A stretch of DNA of 60,598 nt from Acidobacteriaceae bacterium (GCA_025350325.1 JANXYB010000153.1:1-60598); one strand, 5' to 3'. Positions 49,709 through 59,411 are shown, counted from the first letter of the stretch. Notes: generated from the letters alone by a model not told the origin. Translations and numbers: made by a program.

Positions 49709-50920
49709 ATGCTCTCGATTTTCCGCGCGCTTCCGATGGTGCGAACAGCCCTTTTCGTTTTCTTTCTGGCCGCCTTGACGGGCACCACCGCCAGCGCTGT
49801 CCGTGTAGGGCAGGGGACGAAGCACGACCGGGTAACAAGATCTACTTCCGCCGCGCGCCGTTTACATGCTCCGCAGGCTAAGCCGTCCCTCCGCTCCACT
49901 CGCCGCTCGTCCCCCTATTCCAGGCGTAGCGCCGGTCGCCGTTCAGGTCTGCCCCCGCGCTCGTACGCTTCTGCCCATTCATCGTACGCGCCGAATTTGT
50001 CCTCCTCCCGTTCGGCTCATTCCTCTTCCCATTCGGCGCGACGGTATCACGGTCCCCAATTCCGCCGTGCGCAGTTGAGCCGGCTGTCGAGACAGTTCAA
50101 ACCTCCGGTCTCAGCTTCGCCCACCGACATTGCGGAAGATCCTTCCGCTCCGGCCCCTATTCCCCCGGCGGCTGCTCCCATTCAGACCGCATCTATTCCG
50201 GTTTTTCGCCGCGAAGAGCCTATCGTCTCCTACTCTCCTCCCGTCGCGTCGCTCCATCGGCCGCGCACTATGTTTGCGTCACCCTTGCGCGGAACGCACG
50301 ACTCGCTGGTGCGTCAGAATGAAAAATCGGAGGCCGAAGCACTCGAGCGCATCGAAGACGACGCCGACCTTGAAGATCGCATCGCGCGTGGCATGCTGGT
50401 GCCCGTCCCCACCTCCGCCGCCTTGGGCATCAACACCGACCTGCCCTTGAATCGCCGCTACTGCCGGCCGTGGACAGCAATCTTTCTCGCCGATTTGGCG
50501 CGCGCTCATCAAGGGCAGTTCCGCAAGCCTCTGCAAGTCAGTTCCGCAGTCCGCACCGTTGCTTATCAGAAGCAGTTAATGGGCGTGAATGGAAACGCCG
50601 CTGCAGCCGAGGGCGACATCGTTAGTCCGCACCTTACCGGGGCCACCATCGATATCGCGAAGACCGGTCTCACCCATCGCGAACTCGCCTGGATGCGTGT
50701 GCACCTGCTGACTATGCAAAATGCAGGCAAGATCGATGTTGAGGAAGAGTTTCGCCAATCTTGTTTTCACATTACCGTGTACAAAAACTACGTGCCCCAG
50801 CGCCCCGCCCCCAAGGCCCGCCGCCGTGCCGCGCACCCGCCCGATAATGGAACGGACAGCACGCCGCCTCCCGCAGACGAGCATCCCGCTCCCGAGGATG
50901 TAGCGTCTCAAAGTCTTTAG
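49709..50920 (+). CDS. Secreted DUF5715-like protein
   Basis: About 403 residues from ATG 49709. A hydrophobic leader (ALFVFFLAALTGTTASA) is followed by ~110 residues rich in Ser/Arg/Pro/His of low complexity, then a conserved C-terminal domain: LQVSSAVRTVAYQKQL, SPHLTGATIDIAKTGLTHRELAWMR and FHITVYKNYV. The SSAVRT, H-x3-G-x-x-x-D and HI pattern recalls D-Ala-D-Ala carboxypeptidase (M15)-like folds, so a peptidoglycan role is possible. The start is uncertain (49589 and 49736 are alternatives) because no ribosome-binding site is clear. Confidence 0.72.
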   Translation: MLSIFRALPMVRTALFVFFLAALTGTTASAVRVGQGTKHDRVTRSTSAARRLHAPQAKPSLRSTRRSSPYSRRSAGRRSGLPPRSYASAHSSYAPNLSSSRSAHSSSHSARRYHGPQFRRAQLSRLSRQFKPPVSASPTDIAEDPSAPAPIPPAAAPIQTASIPVFRREEPIVSYSPPVASLHRPRTMFASPLRGTHDSLVRQNEKSEAEALERIEDDADLEDRIARGMLVPVPTSAALGINTDLPLNRRYCRPWTAIFLADLARAHQGQFRKPLQVSSAVRTVAYQKQLMGVNGNAAAAEGDIVSPHLTGATIDIAKTGLTHRELAWMRVHLLTMQNAGKIDVEEEFRQSCFHITVYKNYVPQRPAPKARRRAAHPPDNGTDSTPPPADEHPAPEDVASQSL

Positions 50921-51134
50921 CCGCATCTCACCACACGAAATAAATTCATTGGTTGCTGCATGACATAAAGCGGTACAATCGCGGGCGAACGGCATCACAT
51001 CGCTGCGTGTACTCACATAAGCAGTAACGAACATTAATTTTTTCAATGAATTCAATGTGCCGCTGAGGCAGAATGTTTCAGGCGCGCGATCATTGCGCCC
51101 GAGCATCCCGCGGCAATTCGAGAGGCGACATTCT

Positions 51135-51896
51135 ATGAACGACCAGGTAGTGCAACCGGTGACCGAGGTTTCACCCGGGCTCACCCAGTGGCAGCGCGTA
51201 GCCGACACCTTCACTTCCCCATCCAAAACTTTTCAAGACATCAAGCGCGGCAACAAAAGCTGGTGGATGCCGTTCCTGATCATGGTTCTGATCGGGTACA
51301 TGTTGTTTGCCGCCATCACTATCAAGATCGGTTGGGGACAGGTCGCGGCAAATGCGATTCACCTCAACGCCAAGTCTGAGGAGCGCATGAACCAGCAGCC
51401 ACCTGAGCAGCGGGCTAATGCTATGAAAATCACCCAATACAGCATGCAAGGCGGATTCGCTGCCAGTCCACTGCTGGTGCTCGCCTTTGTAGCTTTAGCG
51501 TCGCTGGTTCTGTGGGGCACCATCAATTTTGTATTCGGCGGCAAGGCTCAATATGGCAGCGTCTTCGCGGTGTGGATGTATGCGGCTCTGCCAGGCATAG
51601 TCAAATCGCTGCTCGGCACCATTGTTATCTTTGCTGGGGCCGCGCCCGAATCCTTCAATCTCGAAAACTTTGCTCCTACCAGCGTGGGCGCCTTTCTCAA
51701 CCCGCTCGAGACCAACGCTGCCCTTTACAAATTAGCCAGCGCCCTCGACTTCACCACGATTTGGAGTATGGTGCTCCTCGGGATCGGCATCTCAATCGTC
51801 GCTGGCGTCAAGCGTTCGTCAGGCTATACGGCCGTCTTTGGCTGGTGGGCACTCATCACGCTTGCCAGTGTCGGGTGGGCCTTGGCAATGGGTTAA
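51135..51896 (+). CDS. YIP1-family membrane protein
   Basis: A 253-residue protein with a short cytosolic N terminus (WQRVADTFTSPSKTFQDIKRG, the typical opening of bacterial YIP1 proteins) and five hydrophobic helices. FGGKAQYGSVFAVWMYAALPGIVKSLLG in the middle is another family feature. Its function in bacteria is unknown; it may act in membrane organisation. GAGAGG precedes ATG 51135 by about nine bases. It is convergent with fabF, separated by a bidirectional terminator. Confidence 0.82.
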   Translation: MNDQVVQPVTEVSPGLTQWQRVADTFTSPSKTFQDIKRGNKSWWMPFLIMVLIGYMLFAAITIKIGWGQVAANAIHLNAKSEERMNQQPPEQRANAMKITQYSMQGGFAASPLLVLAFVALASLVLWGTINFVFGGKAQYGSVFAVWMYAALPGIVKSLLGTIVIFAGAAPESFNLENFAPTSVGAFLNPLETNAALYKLASALDFTTIWSMVLLGIGISIVAGVKRSSGYTAVFGWWALITLASVGWALAMG

Positions 51897-51917
51897 GCGA
51901 TTCAATCAAGCAAATAA

Positions 51918-51947
51918 AACGGCGCGCATCGCTCGATGCGCGCCGTT
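51918..51947. terminator. Bidirectional hairpin between YIP1 gene and fabF
   Basis: Perfect 14-bp arms starting AACGGCGCGC with a two-base centre. It lies between convergent genes, 21 bases after the YIP1 stop and about 65 bases after the fabF stop. AAAATAAAA-like sequence to its left gives a T-rich tail for the minus-strand transcript. Confidence 0.8.
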
Positions 51948-52012
51948 CTCATCTGGAGCGAAGTCTCAATTCTGAGGAATCAAAACCAGCCACTCAATTT
52001 AGCCAGGCGGCC

Positions 52013-53260
52013 CTACTCTGTCCACCGGCGAATGATGAGCGTCGCATTGATTCCACCGAAGCCAAATGAATTCGACAGCGCAACATCGAAGCTATGCTTG
52101 ATCGCCTTGTTGGGAACGTAATCGAGCTTGCATTCAGGATCGACATTCTCAAGATTCATGGTCGGCGGCAGCTCCTGATTCAACAGCGCCATCACCGTGA
52201 TGCCAGCTTCTAGTCCGCCCGCACCGCCGAGCAGGTGCCCAGTCATCGATTTTGTGCCGCTGATCTTGAGTTTGTGACTTGTCGCATGCTCGCCAAACAC
52301 AAGTTCGATGGCGCGCGACTCATTGCCATCCCCCGCCGGAGTCGAGGTCGCGTGGGCGTTCACGTAGCCCACTTCTTCTGGCGCGATTCCAGCATCTTTA
52401 AGAGCAGCGCGCATGGCGCGTTGAGCACCCAATCCCTCGGGAGCAATGCTTGTCATGTGATAGGCGTCTGCGCTCATGCCGTAACCAGTCACTTCGGCGA
52501 GAATCTTCGCGCCGCGTGCCTTGGCAAACTCGAGCTCTTCCAAAATTAGAATGCCGGCGCCCTCGCCGATCACAAATCCGTCGCGGTCCTTGTCGAACGG
52601 CCGACTAGCTCGCCCCGGTTCATCGTTGCGCGTCGAGAGTGCCCGCATGGCAGCGAAACCACCCACAGCCAGCGCTGTGACCGAGGCTTCAGATCCGCCC
52701 GCAATCATCGCATCCGCATCGCCATGCAAAATCATTCGCACCGAATCGCCAATTGAATTGGCGCTGGTCGCGCATGCCGTCGCGGTGGCCGAGATCGGTC
52801 CCTGCGCTCCATAACGAATGCTGATCTGCCCCGCCGCCATGTTGACGATGACCGCAGGTATAAAGAAGGGCGAAATCTTGCGCGGGCCGCCCGCCAGCAG
52901 ATTAGAATGCTCGCGCTCAATAATCTCAAATCCGCCGATGCCCGACCCGATAAAGACGCCCACCCGATCTGCATTTTCGGGTGTGATCTTCAGGCCTGAC
53001 TGAGCCATTGCCTCCGCGGTGGCGGCAAAAGCAAAGTGAATGAATCGCCCCATCTTGCGCGATTCCTTCTTGTCGACGAAGTTGAGCGGGTCAAAATTCT
53101 TGACCTCGGCGGCAAACGTTACTGGAAAACCGGTGGTGTCGAAGCCTGTGATTGGAGCCATGCCGCTGGCCCCCGCCAGCAACTGACGCCAAACCTCGGG
53201 AGCAGTGTTTCCTACACCACAGACCAGCCCCAGGCCGGTGATCACGACTCGACGGGTCAC
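52013..53260 (-). CDS. fabF: 3-oxoacyl-ACP synthase II (KAS II)
   Basis: A condensing enzyme of fatty-acid elongation, 415 residues. The catalytic Cys163 lies in ATATACATSANS. His303 in NAHATSTPAGD and His342 in GTKSMTGHLLGGAGG complete the CHH triad, with Lys337. NSFGFGGINATLI closes the protein. acpP lies three bases upstream (same strand), the standard acpP-fabF order, and the pair is probably one transcript. Confidence 0.97.
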   Translation of the reverse strand: MTRRVVITGLGLVCGVGNTAPEVWRQLLAGASGMAPITGFDTTGFPVTFAAEVKNFDPLNFVDKKESRKMGRFIHFAFAATAEAMAQSGLKITPENADRVGVFIGSGIGGFEIIEREHSNLLAGGPRKISPFFIPAVIVNMAAGQISIRYGAQGPISATATACATSANSIGDSVRMILHGDADAMIAGGSEASVTALAVGGFAAMRALSTRNDEPGRASRPFDKDRDGFVIGEGAGILILEELEFAKARGAKILAEVTGYGMSADAYHMTSIAPEGLGAQRAMRAALKDAGIAPEEVGYVNAHATSTPAGDGNESRAIELVFGEHATSHKLKISGTKSMTGHLLGGAGGLEAGITVMALLNQELPPTMNLENVDPECKLDYVPNKAIKHSFDVALSNSFGFGGINATLIIRRWTE

Positions 53261-53263
53261 CGG

Positions 53264-53512
53264 TTACTTGCCTTTCGCGGTCTTTTCGTTTTTCTCAATG
53301 TAATCAATTGCATCTTTGACGGTCTTGATCTTTTCCGCATCTTCGTCAGGAATCTCCAGGTCAAAAGCCTCTTCAAACTGCATCACCAGTTCGACAACAT
53401 CCAGCGAATCCGCGCCCAGATCTTCCTGGAAGCTCGCGCCCGGTGTCACTTCGGCTTCATCTACCTGCAATTGCTCGACGATGATCTGCTTTACCTTCTC
53501 TTCTACGGCCAT
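53264..53512 (-). CDS. acpP: Acyl carrier protein
   Basis: An 82-residue acidic carrier for acyl intermediates. Serine 36 in [12 protein letters not shown] is the phosphopantetheine site. It opens [22 protein letters not shown] and ends with a lysine-rich tail (KNEKTAKGK), slightly longer than E. coli ACP. It is followed three bases later by fabF. GAGAAGGAT precedes the ATG. The upstream region carries a 19-bp tandem duplication. Confidence 0.97.
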   Translation of the reverse strand: MAVEEKVKQIIVEQLQVDEAEVTPGASFQEDLGADSLDVVELVMQFEEAFDLEIPDEDAEKIKTVKDAIDYIEKNEKTAKGK

Positions 53513-53555
53513 TCGATCCTTCTCCTCATAAGTAGTGGAACTTGGGACTCATTCG

Positions 53556-53593
53556 GGCTTCAATCCGTTTGCGTGGCTTCAATCCGTTTGCGT
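53556..53593 (+). repeat. Exact tandem duplication of a 19-bp unit upstream of acpP
   Basis: GGCTTCAATCCGTTTGCGT occurs twice back to back (53556-53574 and 53575-53593), 44 bp upstream of the acpP start on the opposite strand. It sits where the acpP promoter or leader is expected. The 318-bp divergent gap 53513-53830 holds no gene. Confidence 0.9.
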
Positions 53594-53830
53594 TCCGCCA
53601 GCCTACAATACCGGCTCGCAGCAAGGGAACACAACCGCCGCGTCAATAATTTACGCTTGGTCCCGAAACTCCAAGTCTACCGGGCAGGTTGGGGCATGTA
53701 AAGCCGCCCAGTAAAAGAAGATGTGCTGATCGTTAACCACTCGGGAACGGCGCTCAAAAAGCTTTGAGTTTTAGACGCGTATTGCACAAGTAAAAGGCGT
53801 ACATTAGGCGAAGAAGCCTTAGGGGGCCTG

Positions 53831-55300
53831 ATGCAGTCTCTAATCGCCGGAATTGCCATTCTTGCTGGAATTGCTCTTGGCTTTTGGATTCGCTCGAATG
53901 CAGCACGGACCGAGAAGGCACTTCTTGATCAGCGCAATCGAGAACTCACCGACGCACTCGAGACCATCGCGAAGCAGTTGAGCCTCAGTCAGACTGAGTC
54001 GGCCGCCCGTGCCGGCTTCGAATCTCTCGCCTGTGAGCGCGAAAAGGCGATGGCCCGCCTGACCGTCGAGCGGGACTCGGTCCGCGCCGAGGTGCAAGCC
54101 GGCATTGAGGCCATCCTCGCCCAGGGTTCGCGCATCAGCCAACTTGAAGCTGATCTAAAAAACGAACGTCAGAACCTCGCCGACAAGCTCGCCCTCCTCG
54201 AAACCGCTAAGAAGTCTCTCGCCGACCAGTTTGAAGCTCTCGCTGGAAATATCCTCGACAAGAAATCAAAGACCTTTTCCGACAATAGCCAGACCGAACT
54301 CGGGAACCTGCTGACGCCTCTTCGCGAACAGATCAAAGACTTTCGGGATAAGGTTGAAAAAGTCCAGGTTGAATCGGCCACCGGCGTTGGCGAACTCAAA
54401 ACCCTCATAGGCACCCTCGGCACCCTCAATGCCGCCCTCACCGAGGAAGCCAAAAACCTTACCACCGCCTTGCGCGGGTCCTCTAAGACCCAGGGTGACT
54501 GGGGCGAATTCATTCTCCGCGACTTGCTCGACAAAGCGGGCCTTCGCGAAGGAGAGGAATACGCATTTCAACAGTCTTTCGCCGCCTCGGACGGCGACAG
54601 TGATCGCGCTCGCTCCGTTCGCACCGACGTGATCATTTTCCTGCCCGGCGGCCGCAGCCTCGTGATCGATTCCAAGGTATCGCTCAACGCCTACACCGAC
54701 TGCGTCAACTGCGCCAGTGAAGAGGCGCGCAAACCCGCGCTCAAAGCGCATCTGGCCAGCGTCCGCAGTCACATCGCCAACCTCGCCAAGGCGGGCTACC
54801 ACCATCTTCCTGGCATCGAGGCTCCCGACTTTGTAGTGCTTTTTGTTCCCGTCGAGCCGGCGCTTCTCATGGCTCTGCAGTGCGATGCTGAACTGTGGGT
54901 AGATGCCTACAAGCTTGGCATTCTGCTCGTTGGCCCAACCACCCTGCTCTATGTCATACGCATCGTCAACGTGCTCTGGCAGCAGGAACGCCAGGCCCGC
55001 AACGTCAAGGAAGTCATGGATCGCGGCACCGAGCTCTATGAAAAATTCGTGGGCTTCGTCACCGATATGGAAGTGATCGGCGACAGCCTCCGCCGCACCG
55101 ATCAAAGCTATGCGAATGCAATGAAGAAGCTGGTAGATGGCCGCGGCAATCTCATCCGTCAAGTTGAATTGCTCAAGCAGCTGGGCCTTCGCACCAACAA
55201 AACCATCCCCAAAAAACTGCTCGATCGCGCCGACGTCGATCAGGCAGAATTGTCCCTCGCCGCCGAGGCGGAAGTAAGCCTTTCTGAGCCGTCTAAATAA
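53831..55300 (+). CDS. rmuC: DNA recombination protein RmuC
   Basis: A 489-residue protein with one N-terminal hydrophobic helix (LIAGIAILAGIALGFWI), a long coiled coil (about 30-190) and the nuclease-like RmuC core. The core motifs GDWGEFILRDLLDKAGLREGEEY, RTDVIIFLPGGRSLVIDSKVSLNAY, and the VVLFVPVEPALLMAL and GPTTLLYVIRIV segments are present. RmuC limits inversion at short repeats; the fold is PD-(D/E)XK-like. It is divergent from acpP. GGGGGCCTG is the only purine stretch before the ATG. Confidence 0.93.
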   Translation: MQSLIAGIAILAGIALGFWIRSNAARTEKALLDQRNRELTDALETIAKQLSLSQTESAARAGFESLACEREKAMARLTVERDSVRAEVQAGIEAILAQGSRISQLEADLKNERQNLADKLALLETAKKSLADQFEALAGNILDKKSKTFSDNSQTELGNLLTPLREQIKDFRDKVEKVQVESATGVGELKTLIGTLGTLNAALTEEAKNLTTALRGSSKTQGDWGEFILRDLLDKAGLREGEEYAFQQSFAASDGDSDRARSVRTDVIIFLPGGRSLVIDSKVSLNAYTDCVNCASEEARKPALKAHLASVRSHIANLAKAGYHHLPGIEAPDFVVLFVPVEPALLMALQCDAELWVDAYKLGILLVGPTTLLYVIRIVNVLWQQERQARNVKEVMDRGTELYEKFVGFVTDMEVIGDSLRRTDQSYANAMKKLVDGRGNLIRQVELLKQLGLRTNKTIPKKLLDRADVDQAELSLAAEAEVSLSEPSK

Positions 55301-55414
55301 TCTGCAGATCAATCAAGTTTTGAGCGTCGTTCCCATCGGAGGCCTTCTCGCCTGTTGATCGTTGGTAACTTCCGGGTTGGCGGTGATCCTACCGCCTTGC
55401 ATCTCCGTTACGGG

Positions 55415-55462
55415 TGTCATCCTGAACCGCAGTGAAGGATCCGCGGTTGTTCTCAAACTTCT
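55415..55462 (+). repeat. Fragment resembling a dispersed GTCATCCTGA-type repeat
   Basis: The rmuC downstream spacer contains GTGTCATCCTGAACCGCAG followed by TGAAGGATCCGCGG. GTCATCCTGA...GAAGGATC palindromic repeats are frequent intergenic elements in several phyla including Acidobacteria (recalled, not searched). Only one copy is in this window. The 55301-55556 gap has no gene. Confidence 0.4.
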
Positions 55463-55556
55463 GCATAGGCGGTCATTCACTCGGAGTGCACCAGAAATCG
55501 AGTCGCGCCCGTAAGAGACACAGTATTTGCGACGATGCGGTTCAGTGGCAATCAAA

Positions 55557-56009
55557 CTAATTGCCTTGCTTGAACTTCACGGCTGGAGGCGCCTCATGCG
55601 AGGTTCGAGAGAATGCGATCGTGCCTTTGTCGGTATCAATGGTACCGCTCATCTTTTCTCCGTCCACCGTAACGTCGCATCTGGCGAAGACAACGTTCCG
55701 ACCTGGCTGCGGATGCGTCCAGATTGTGAGCTTGTTTTCCCTGAGATCGAGAGTGATGGGAATTGGGTCGGTCTCGCTCGGTCCCAACCAGCCGGTGACG
55801 TGATTGCCATTCTGAGTAAATCCAGCCACTCCGTGGACTTCAGTCGGTTTTTTGGAAGGGGTGTGCAGCGCCTTGTTCATTTCTGAAAGGTTCATTCCCA
55901 CCCGGACTGGTCCAATGCCGTCGCGGCGAACGATAGAGAAGTCCCCCTGAGCAGTGATCTCCGCAGCCATGAAGATGCAGGCGATAAAGAGCAATGGCGC
56001 ACGAAGCAT
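55557..56009 (-). CDS. Small secreted protein of unknown function
   Basis: About 150 residues from ATG 56009, which begins the signal peptide MLRAPLLFIACIFMAAEITAQ. The mature part is a beta-rich domain: RRDGIGPVRVGMNLSEMNKAL is a pattern of small lipoprotein-like domains, and ENKLTIWTHPQ with CDVTVDGEKM follows. A single Cys is present. No family was recognised. An ATG at 56036 would add nine residues. It stands alone, on the strand opposite to rmuC. Confidence 0.65.
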   Translation of the reverse strand: MLRAPLLFIACIFMAAEITAQGDFSIVRRDGIGPVRVGMNLSEMNKALHTPSKKPTEVHGVAGFTQNGNHVTGWLGPSETDPIPITLDLRENKLTIWTHPQPGRNVVFARCDVTVDGEKMSGTIDTDKGTIAFSRTSHEAPPAVKFKQGN

Positions 56010-56161
56010 GGAGTGATTCTCGCTCTTGGTGATCATCGTTTTCTCAGTTGGTGTATTGTGGGCTACTCGGACGTTACTTTTAGGCTAATGCGTCAGCACG
56101 GCCTTTCCCGACAGTTTATGCAGCAGTGAGAGGTACGCCCTAAACCAGCCTCGCTAACCCG

Positions 56162-56734
56162 CTACTTCACCAACCCCGCAAACACCTCGCGCAGCCGTCT
56201 CCACGTAGTTCCCAAATCCTCAGGCAACACGCGCGTCTCCGCCACGGTCGTCATGAAGTTGGTATCGCCCGACCAGCGCGGCAACGCGTGCAGATGCAGA
56301 TGCCCCGCCACGCCCGCTCCCGCCGCTTGCCCCAGGTTCATCCCAAAATTGAACCCATGCGGCCGATAGAGCTTCTGTAGTGCCCGTTCGGTCAACTGCG
56401 CCAGGTCCATCATCTCGTGCGCCGCCTGAGGCGACAGCGCCGCAAGCCGATTCTCATGCGCAAACGGAAGCACCATCACATGCCCCGACGTATATGGATA
56501 AGCGTTCAAGCAGATGAAGCAATGCGTTCCCCGCCACACCATGCCGCCGGCTTCCTCAGCCTCATCTGCGCTCATGCCGTTAGCGATGGCGTAATCGACC
56601 GACGCAATCAGGTTGCAGAACACGCAATTTAGATCGCCGGGCCACCCGCTCAGCCGAGCAGGAATCCCCGGCCGCGGCGTACCGTCGGCGGTGGTGATGT
56701 AAGCGAAACGCCAGGGAGTCCAAAGTTGATCCAT
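56162..56734 (-). CDS. HIT-family nucleotide hydrolase/transferase
   Basis: A 190-residue HIT protein. MDQLWTPWRFAYIT at the start and CVFC zinc-binding Cys near residue 38 are typical of the Ap4A phosphorylase-like group. The catalytic motif is GHLHLHALPRWSGD (HxHxH), with NLGQAAGAGVAGH upstream. It acts on dinucleoside polyphosphates or adenylylated substrates. ATG 56734 was chosen because it starts the conserved part; the frame opens 11 codons earlier. Confidence 0.9.
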   Translation of the reverse strand: MDQLWTPWRFAYITTADGTPRPGIPARLSGWPGDLNCVFCNLIASVDYAIANGMSADEAEEAGGMVWRGTHCFICLNAYPYTSGHVMVLPFAHENRLAALSPQAAHEMMDLAQLTERALQKLYRPHGFNFGMNLGQAAGAGVAGHLHLHALPRWSGDTNFMTTVAETRVLPEDLGTTWRRLREVFAGLVK

Positions 56735-57008
56735 GTCAAGATTTCCGCCAACACTGAGTGTCGACACCCAGTATAGAGGTGCACGCGTGTGGCGTCCGCG
56801 TCGAGGCGAGATCCACCTCTAACTTCCTCTCGAATACGTTCAACCGCAGGTTACAAACTCCCCCTTCTCTGACTTGTCCTCTCTTGCTTTTTCCCAGTCA
56901 TGCGTACCGCCCATCACAATCCACCCATAACCTCAATGGAATGGCTCCTGACTTTGATGAATATTCGTGAAAAATGAGACACATTTCGTTCCTCATCCCA
57001 GCGATTGA

Positions 57009-57038
57009 TTGACCTTTGAAAGCCGAGGTTGCTACACT
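57009..57038 (+). promoter_or_regulatory. Sigma70-type promoter of rpsA
   Basis: TTGACC (57009-57014) and TACACT (57033-57038) with 18 bp between them. Transcription from about 57045 would leave a leader near 277 bases before ATG 57322. The leader contains a small hairpin, GTCTCT with AGAGAC, around 57170. The 587-bp gap from 56735 holds no other gene. Confidence 0.6.
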
Positions 57039-57321
57039 CGAAAGCGTAGCTTCCTGCGCGGATTCCAGCAGTTAGCTTCGGCCGCCCCCCAGCCAGCCGT
57101 TGTCGCCTGGTGTTTTCCTTGAAGGAGACGCGTCGCTTTCCACGCCAACTCACAGGCTGTTGAGCGCTGTCTCTCTTAGAGACTTCACCACCACGGCACA
57201 CGCTTGCCGCCCTGGGTCGTCGGCTCCCGGCATCGTTTGTTGTTTCAGAACCGCAGCGAAGGTGCCAACCCGGCGACGCAGTAGTTCCGTCGCGGGAGCT
57301 AGGAATCCCGGAGCCGCTGTC

Positions 57322-59385
57322 ATGCCAAACGTCCTCAATCCCGAACCCGAGAGCATAACCCTGAACACCGAATTGGAAACCCCTACCCTTGACCTTGCGA
57401 CGGAGCTTCAACAGCCGTCGTCCGAATCCACGTCCAACCCCGAGACCGCCGAAGCAGTTGAATACCCTGCGCTGGACGCCGATGCCCCAACCGAGCCTGT
57501 TGCTGAGGCCGTACCCGTGGTGCAAGCCACCACAGAGGCAACGCAATCCCACGCGATCGCTCCGGAAACTTCGGCGCACGCTGAGCCAGTTGCCCATGTA
57601 GAACCCGCTCCAGCGCCCATCGCTGCAGCACCCGTGTCTGCCCCCCCTGCGAACAAAAAATCGCATGGCCATGGCGATCACACGGATGATGATTTTTCCG
57701 CCGCCCTTGCAGCCTTTGAGCGTGAACAGGCCGCTGAAGCTGCAGCAGTGGAGGCTTACGGTGACAAGCTTGTCACCGGCACAGTCATTAAACAGACTGA
57801 GAAGCATCTTGTAGTGGACGTAGGCCTCAAATCAGAAGGCCTTGTTCCCATCGAGCAGGTTCTCGATCACACCGGCGCCGTCAAGTTTCAGCCCGGCGAC
57901 GTGATCGACGTAGTCATCGAGCGCGAAGAGCCCGAGGGCGGTTACATTGTCAGCTACGAGCGGGCCCAACGCCTTCGCTTGTGGGACGTGATCGAGAAAG
58001 CCGCTAACGACAAGACCCCCGTGATGGGAACAGTGGTCAGCCGCGTCAAGGGTGGACTCACCGTCGACATCGGTCTGAAGGCCTTTTTGCCCGGCTCGCA
58101 GCTTGAGATTCGCCCCGTGCGTAATCTTGACGGCTACCTCGGCCAGCAAATCGAGGTCCGCGTCATTAAGCTCAACAAAAAGCGCGGCAACGTGGTTGTT
58201 AGCCGCAAAGAGATCCTCGAGGAAGAGCAGACCGCTAAGCGTTCGCTCACCCTCGATCATCTTGGCGAGGGCGCAGTCCTTACCGGCGTAGTTAAGAATC
58301 TCACCGATTACGGTGCGTTCGTTGACCTCGGCGGCATTGATGGGCTCCTCCACATCACCGACATGAGCTGGGGACGCCTCACCCACCCTCGCGACCTCGT
58401 CAATGTAGGCGACGAGATTCAGGTCAAGGTGCTCAAGTTCGACAAAGACAAGCAGCGCGTATCGCTTGGCTTCAAGCAGCTCACGCCTGATCCGTGGCTC
58501 GACGCATCCGAGCGCTACCCGGTAGGTGCTCATGTTCACGGCCGCGTTCTGTCGGTCACCGACTACGGTGCGTTCGTTGAGCTAGAGCAGGGCATCGAAG
58601 GCCTGGTTCACCTCTCTGAGATGACCTGGTCCAAGCGCCTCAAGCATCCCTCCAAGTTGGTCAAGCCGGCCGACGAGGTCGACACCGTGGTCCTCAGCGT
58701 CAACCCCGCCGACCGCCGCATCTCGCTGGGCATGAAGCAATTACTCGAAAATCCCTGGGAGAATCTCACCGATCGCTATCCCGCCGGCACCGTCGTCGAG
58801 GGTCGCGTTCGCAACCTCACCGACTTCGGCGCGTTCATTGAAATCGAGGATGGCATCGACGGCCTCGTCCACGTCTCCAACCTGAGCTGGACAAAGCGCG
58901 TCAAGCATCCCTCTGAAATTGTGAAGAAGGGTGAAAAGGTCAAGGCTGTCGTGCTCGGCGTTGAGCCGCAAAATCGACGTTTGTCGCTCGGTATCAAGCA
59001 GTTGCAGCCCGACGTCTGGGAGAGCTTTTTCGCCGCGCATCGCGTTGGCGACGTGGTTCATGGCAAGGTACTGCGCACCGCCCAGTTCGGCGCTTTTGTT
59101 GAAATTGCCGAGGGCGTTGAGGGTCTTTGCCATATCTCCGAGGCAGGCGACGAGCCCGGTGCACCATCCAAACTTGAAACAGGGATGGAGCATGAGTTCA
59201 AGATCATCAAGATCAATGTGGAAGAGAAAAAAGTGGGCCTCAGCCTGCGCGCCGTTGGTCACGAGGCCAGCCGCTCTCAGGTCGAGAACTACAAGTCGGA
59301 CACCCACAAGGCGCCCGTCTCCAGTTCAACCACAACCCTTGGCGATCTCATTAACTGGCGCAAGAGCGAACAGAAGAACGACTAA
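57322..59385 (+). CDS. rpsA: 30S ribosomal protein S1
   Basis: A 687-residue RNA-binding protein that brings mRNA to the ribosome. An acidic, Ala/Pro/Glu-rich N-terminal extension of ~145 residues precedes six S1 (OB) domains starting near residues 146, 229, 316, 401, 488 and 575. Domains 3-5 share the strings YGAFV/FGAFI and DGL(L/V)H(I/V). The C-terminal tail is short. GGAG precedes ATG 57322. The frame stays open upstream to 57100, but that part lacks similarity. The extension makes it longer than E. coli S1 (557 aa). Confidence 0.95.
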   Translation: MPNVLNPEPESITLNTELETPTLDLATELQQPSSESTSNPETAEAVEYPALDADAPTEPVAEAVPVVQATTEATQSHAIAPETSAHAEPVAHVEPAPAPIAAAPVSAPPANKKSHGHGDHTDDDFSAALAAFEREQAAEAAAVEAYGDKLVTGTVIKQTEKHLVVDVGLKSEGLVPIEQVLDHTGAVKFQPGDVIDVVIEREEPEGGYIVSYERAQRLRLWDVIEKAANDKTPVMGTVVSRVKGGLTVDIGLKAFLPGSQLEIRPVRNLDGYLGQQIEVRVIKLNKKRGNVVVSRKEILEEEQTAKRSLTLDHLGEGAVLTGVVKNLTDYGAFVDLGGIDGLLHITDMSWGRLTHPRDLVNVGDEIQVKVLKFDKDKQRVSLGFKQLTPDPWLDASERYPVGAHVHGRVLSVTDYGAFVELEQGIEGLVHLSEMTWSKRLKHPSKLVKPADEVDTVVLSVNPADRRISLGMKQLLENPWENLTDRYPAGTVVEGRVRNLTDFGAFIEIEDGIDGLVHVSNLSWTKRVKHPSEIVKKGEKVKAVVLGVEPQNRRLSLGIKQLQPDVWESFFAAHRVGDVVHGKVLRTAQFGAFVEIAEGVEGLCHISEAGDEPGAPSKLETGMEHEFKIIKINVEEKKVGLSLRAVGHEASRSQVENYKSDTHKAPVSSSTTTLGDLINWRKSEQKND

Positions 59386-59411
59386 CGCGTTTCGCAGCCC
59401 GACATGAAGGC

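Noticed and set aside
57100..57321. Upstream extension of the rpsA frame from TTG 57100
   Set aside because: No S1-like or signal-like content; it lies in the leader, and GGAG precedes ATG 57322.
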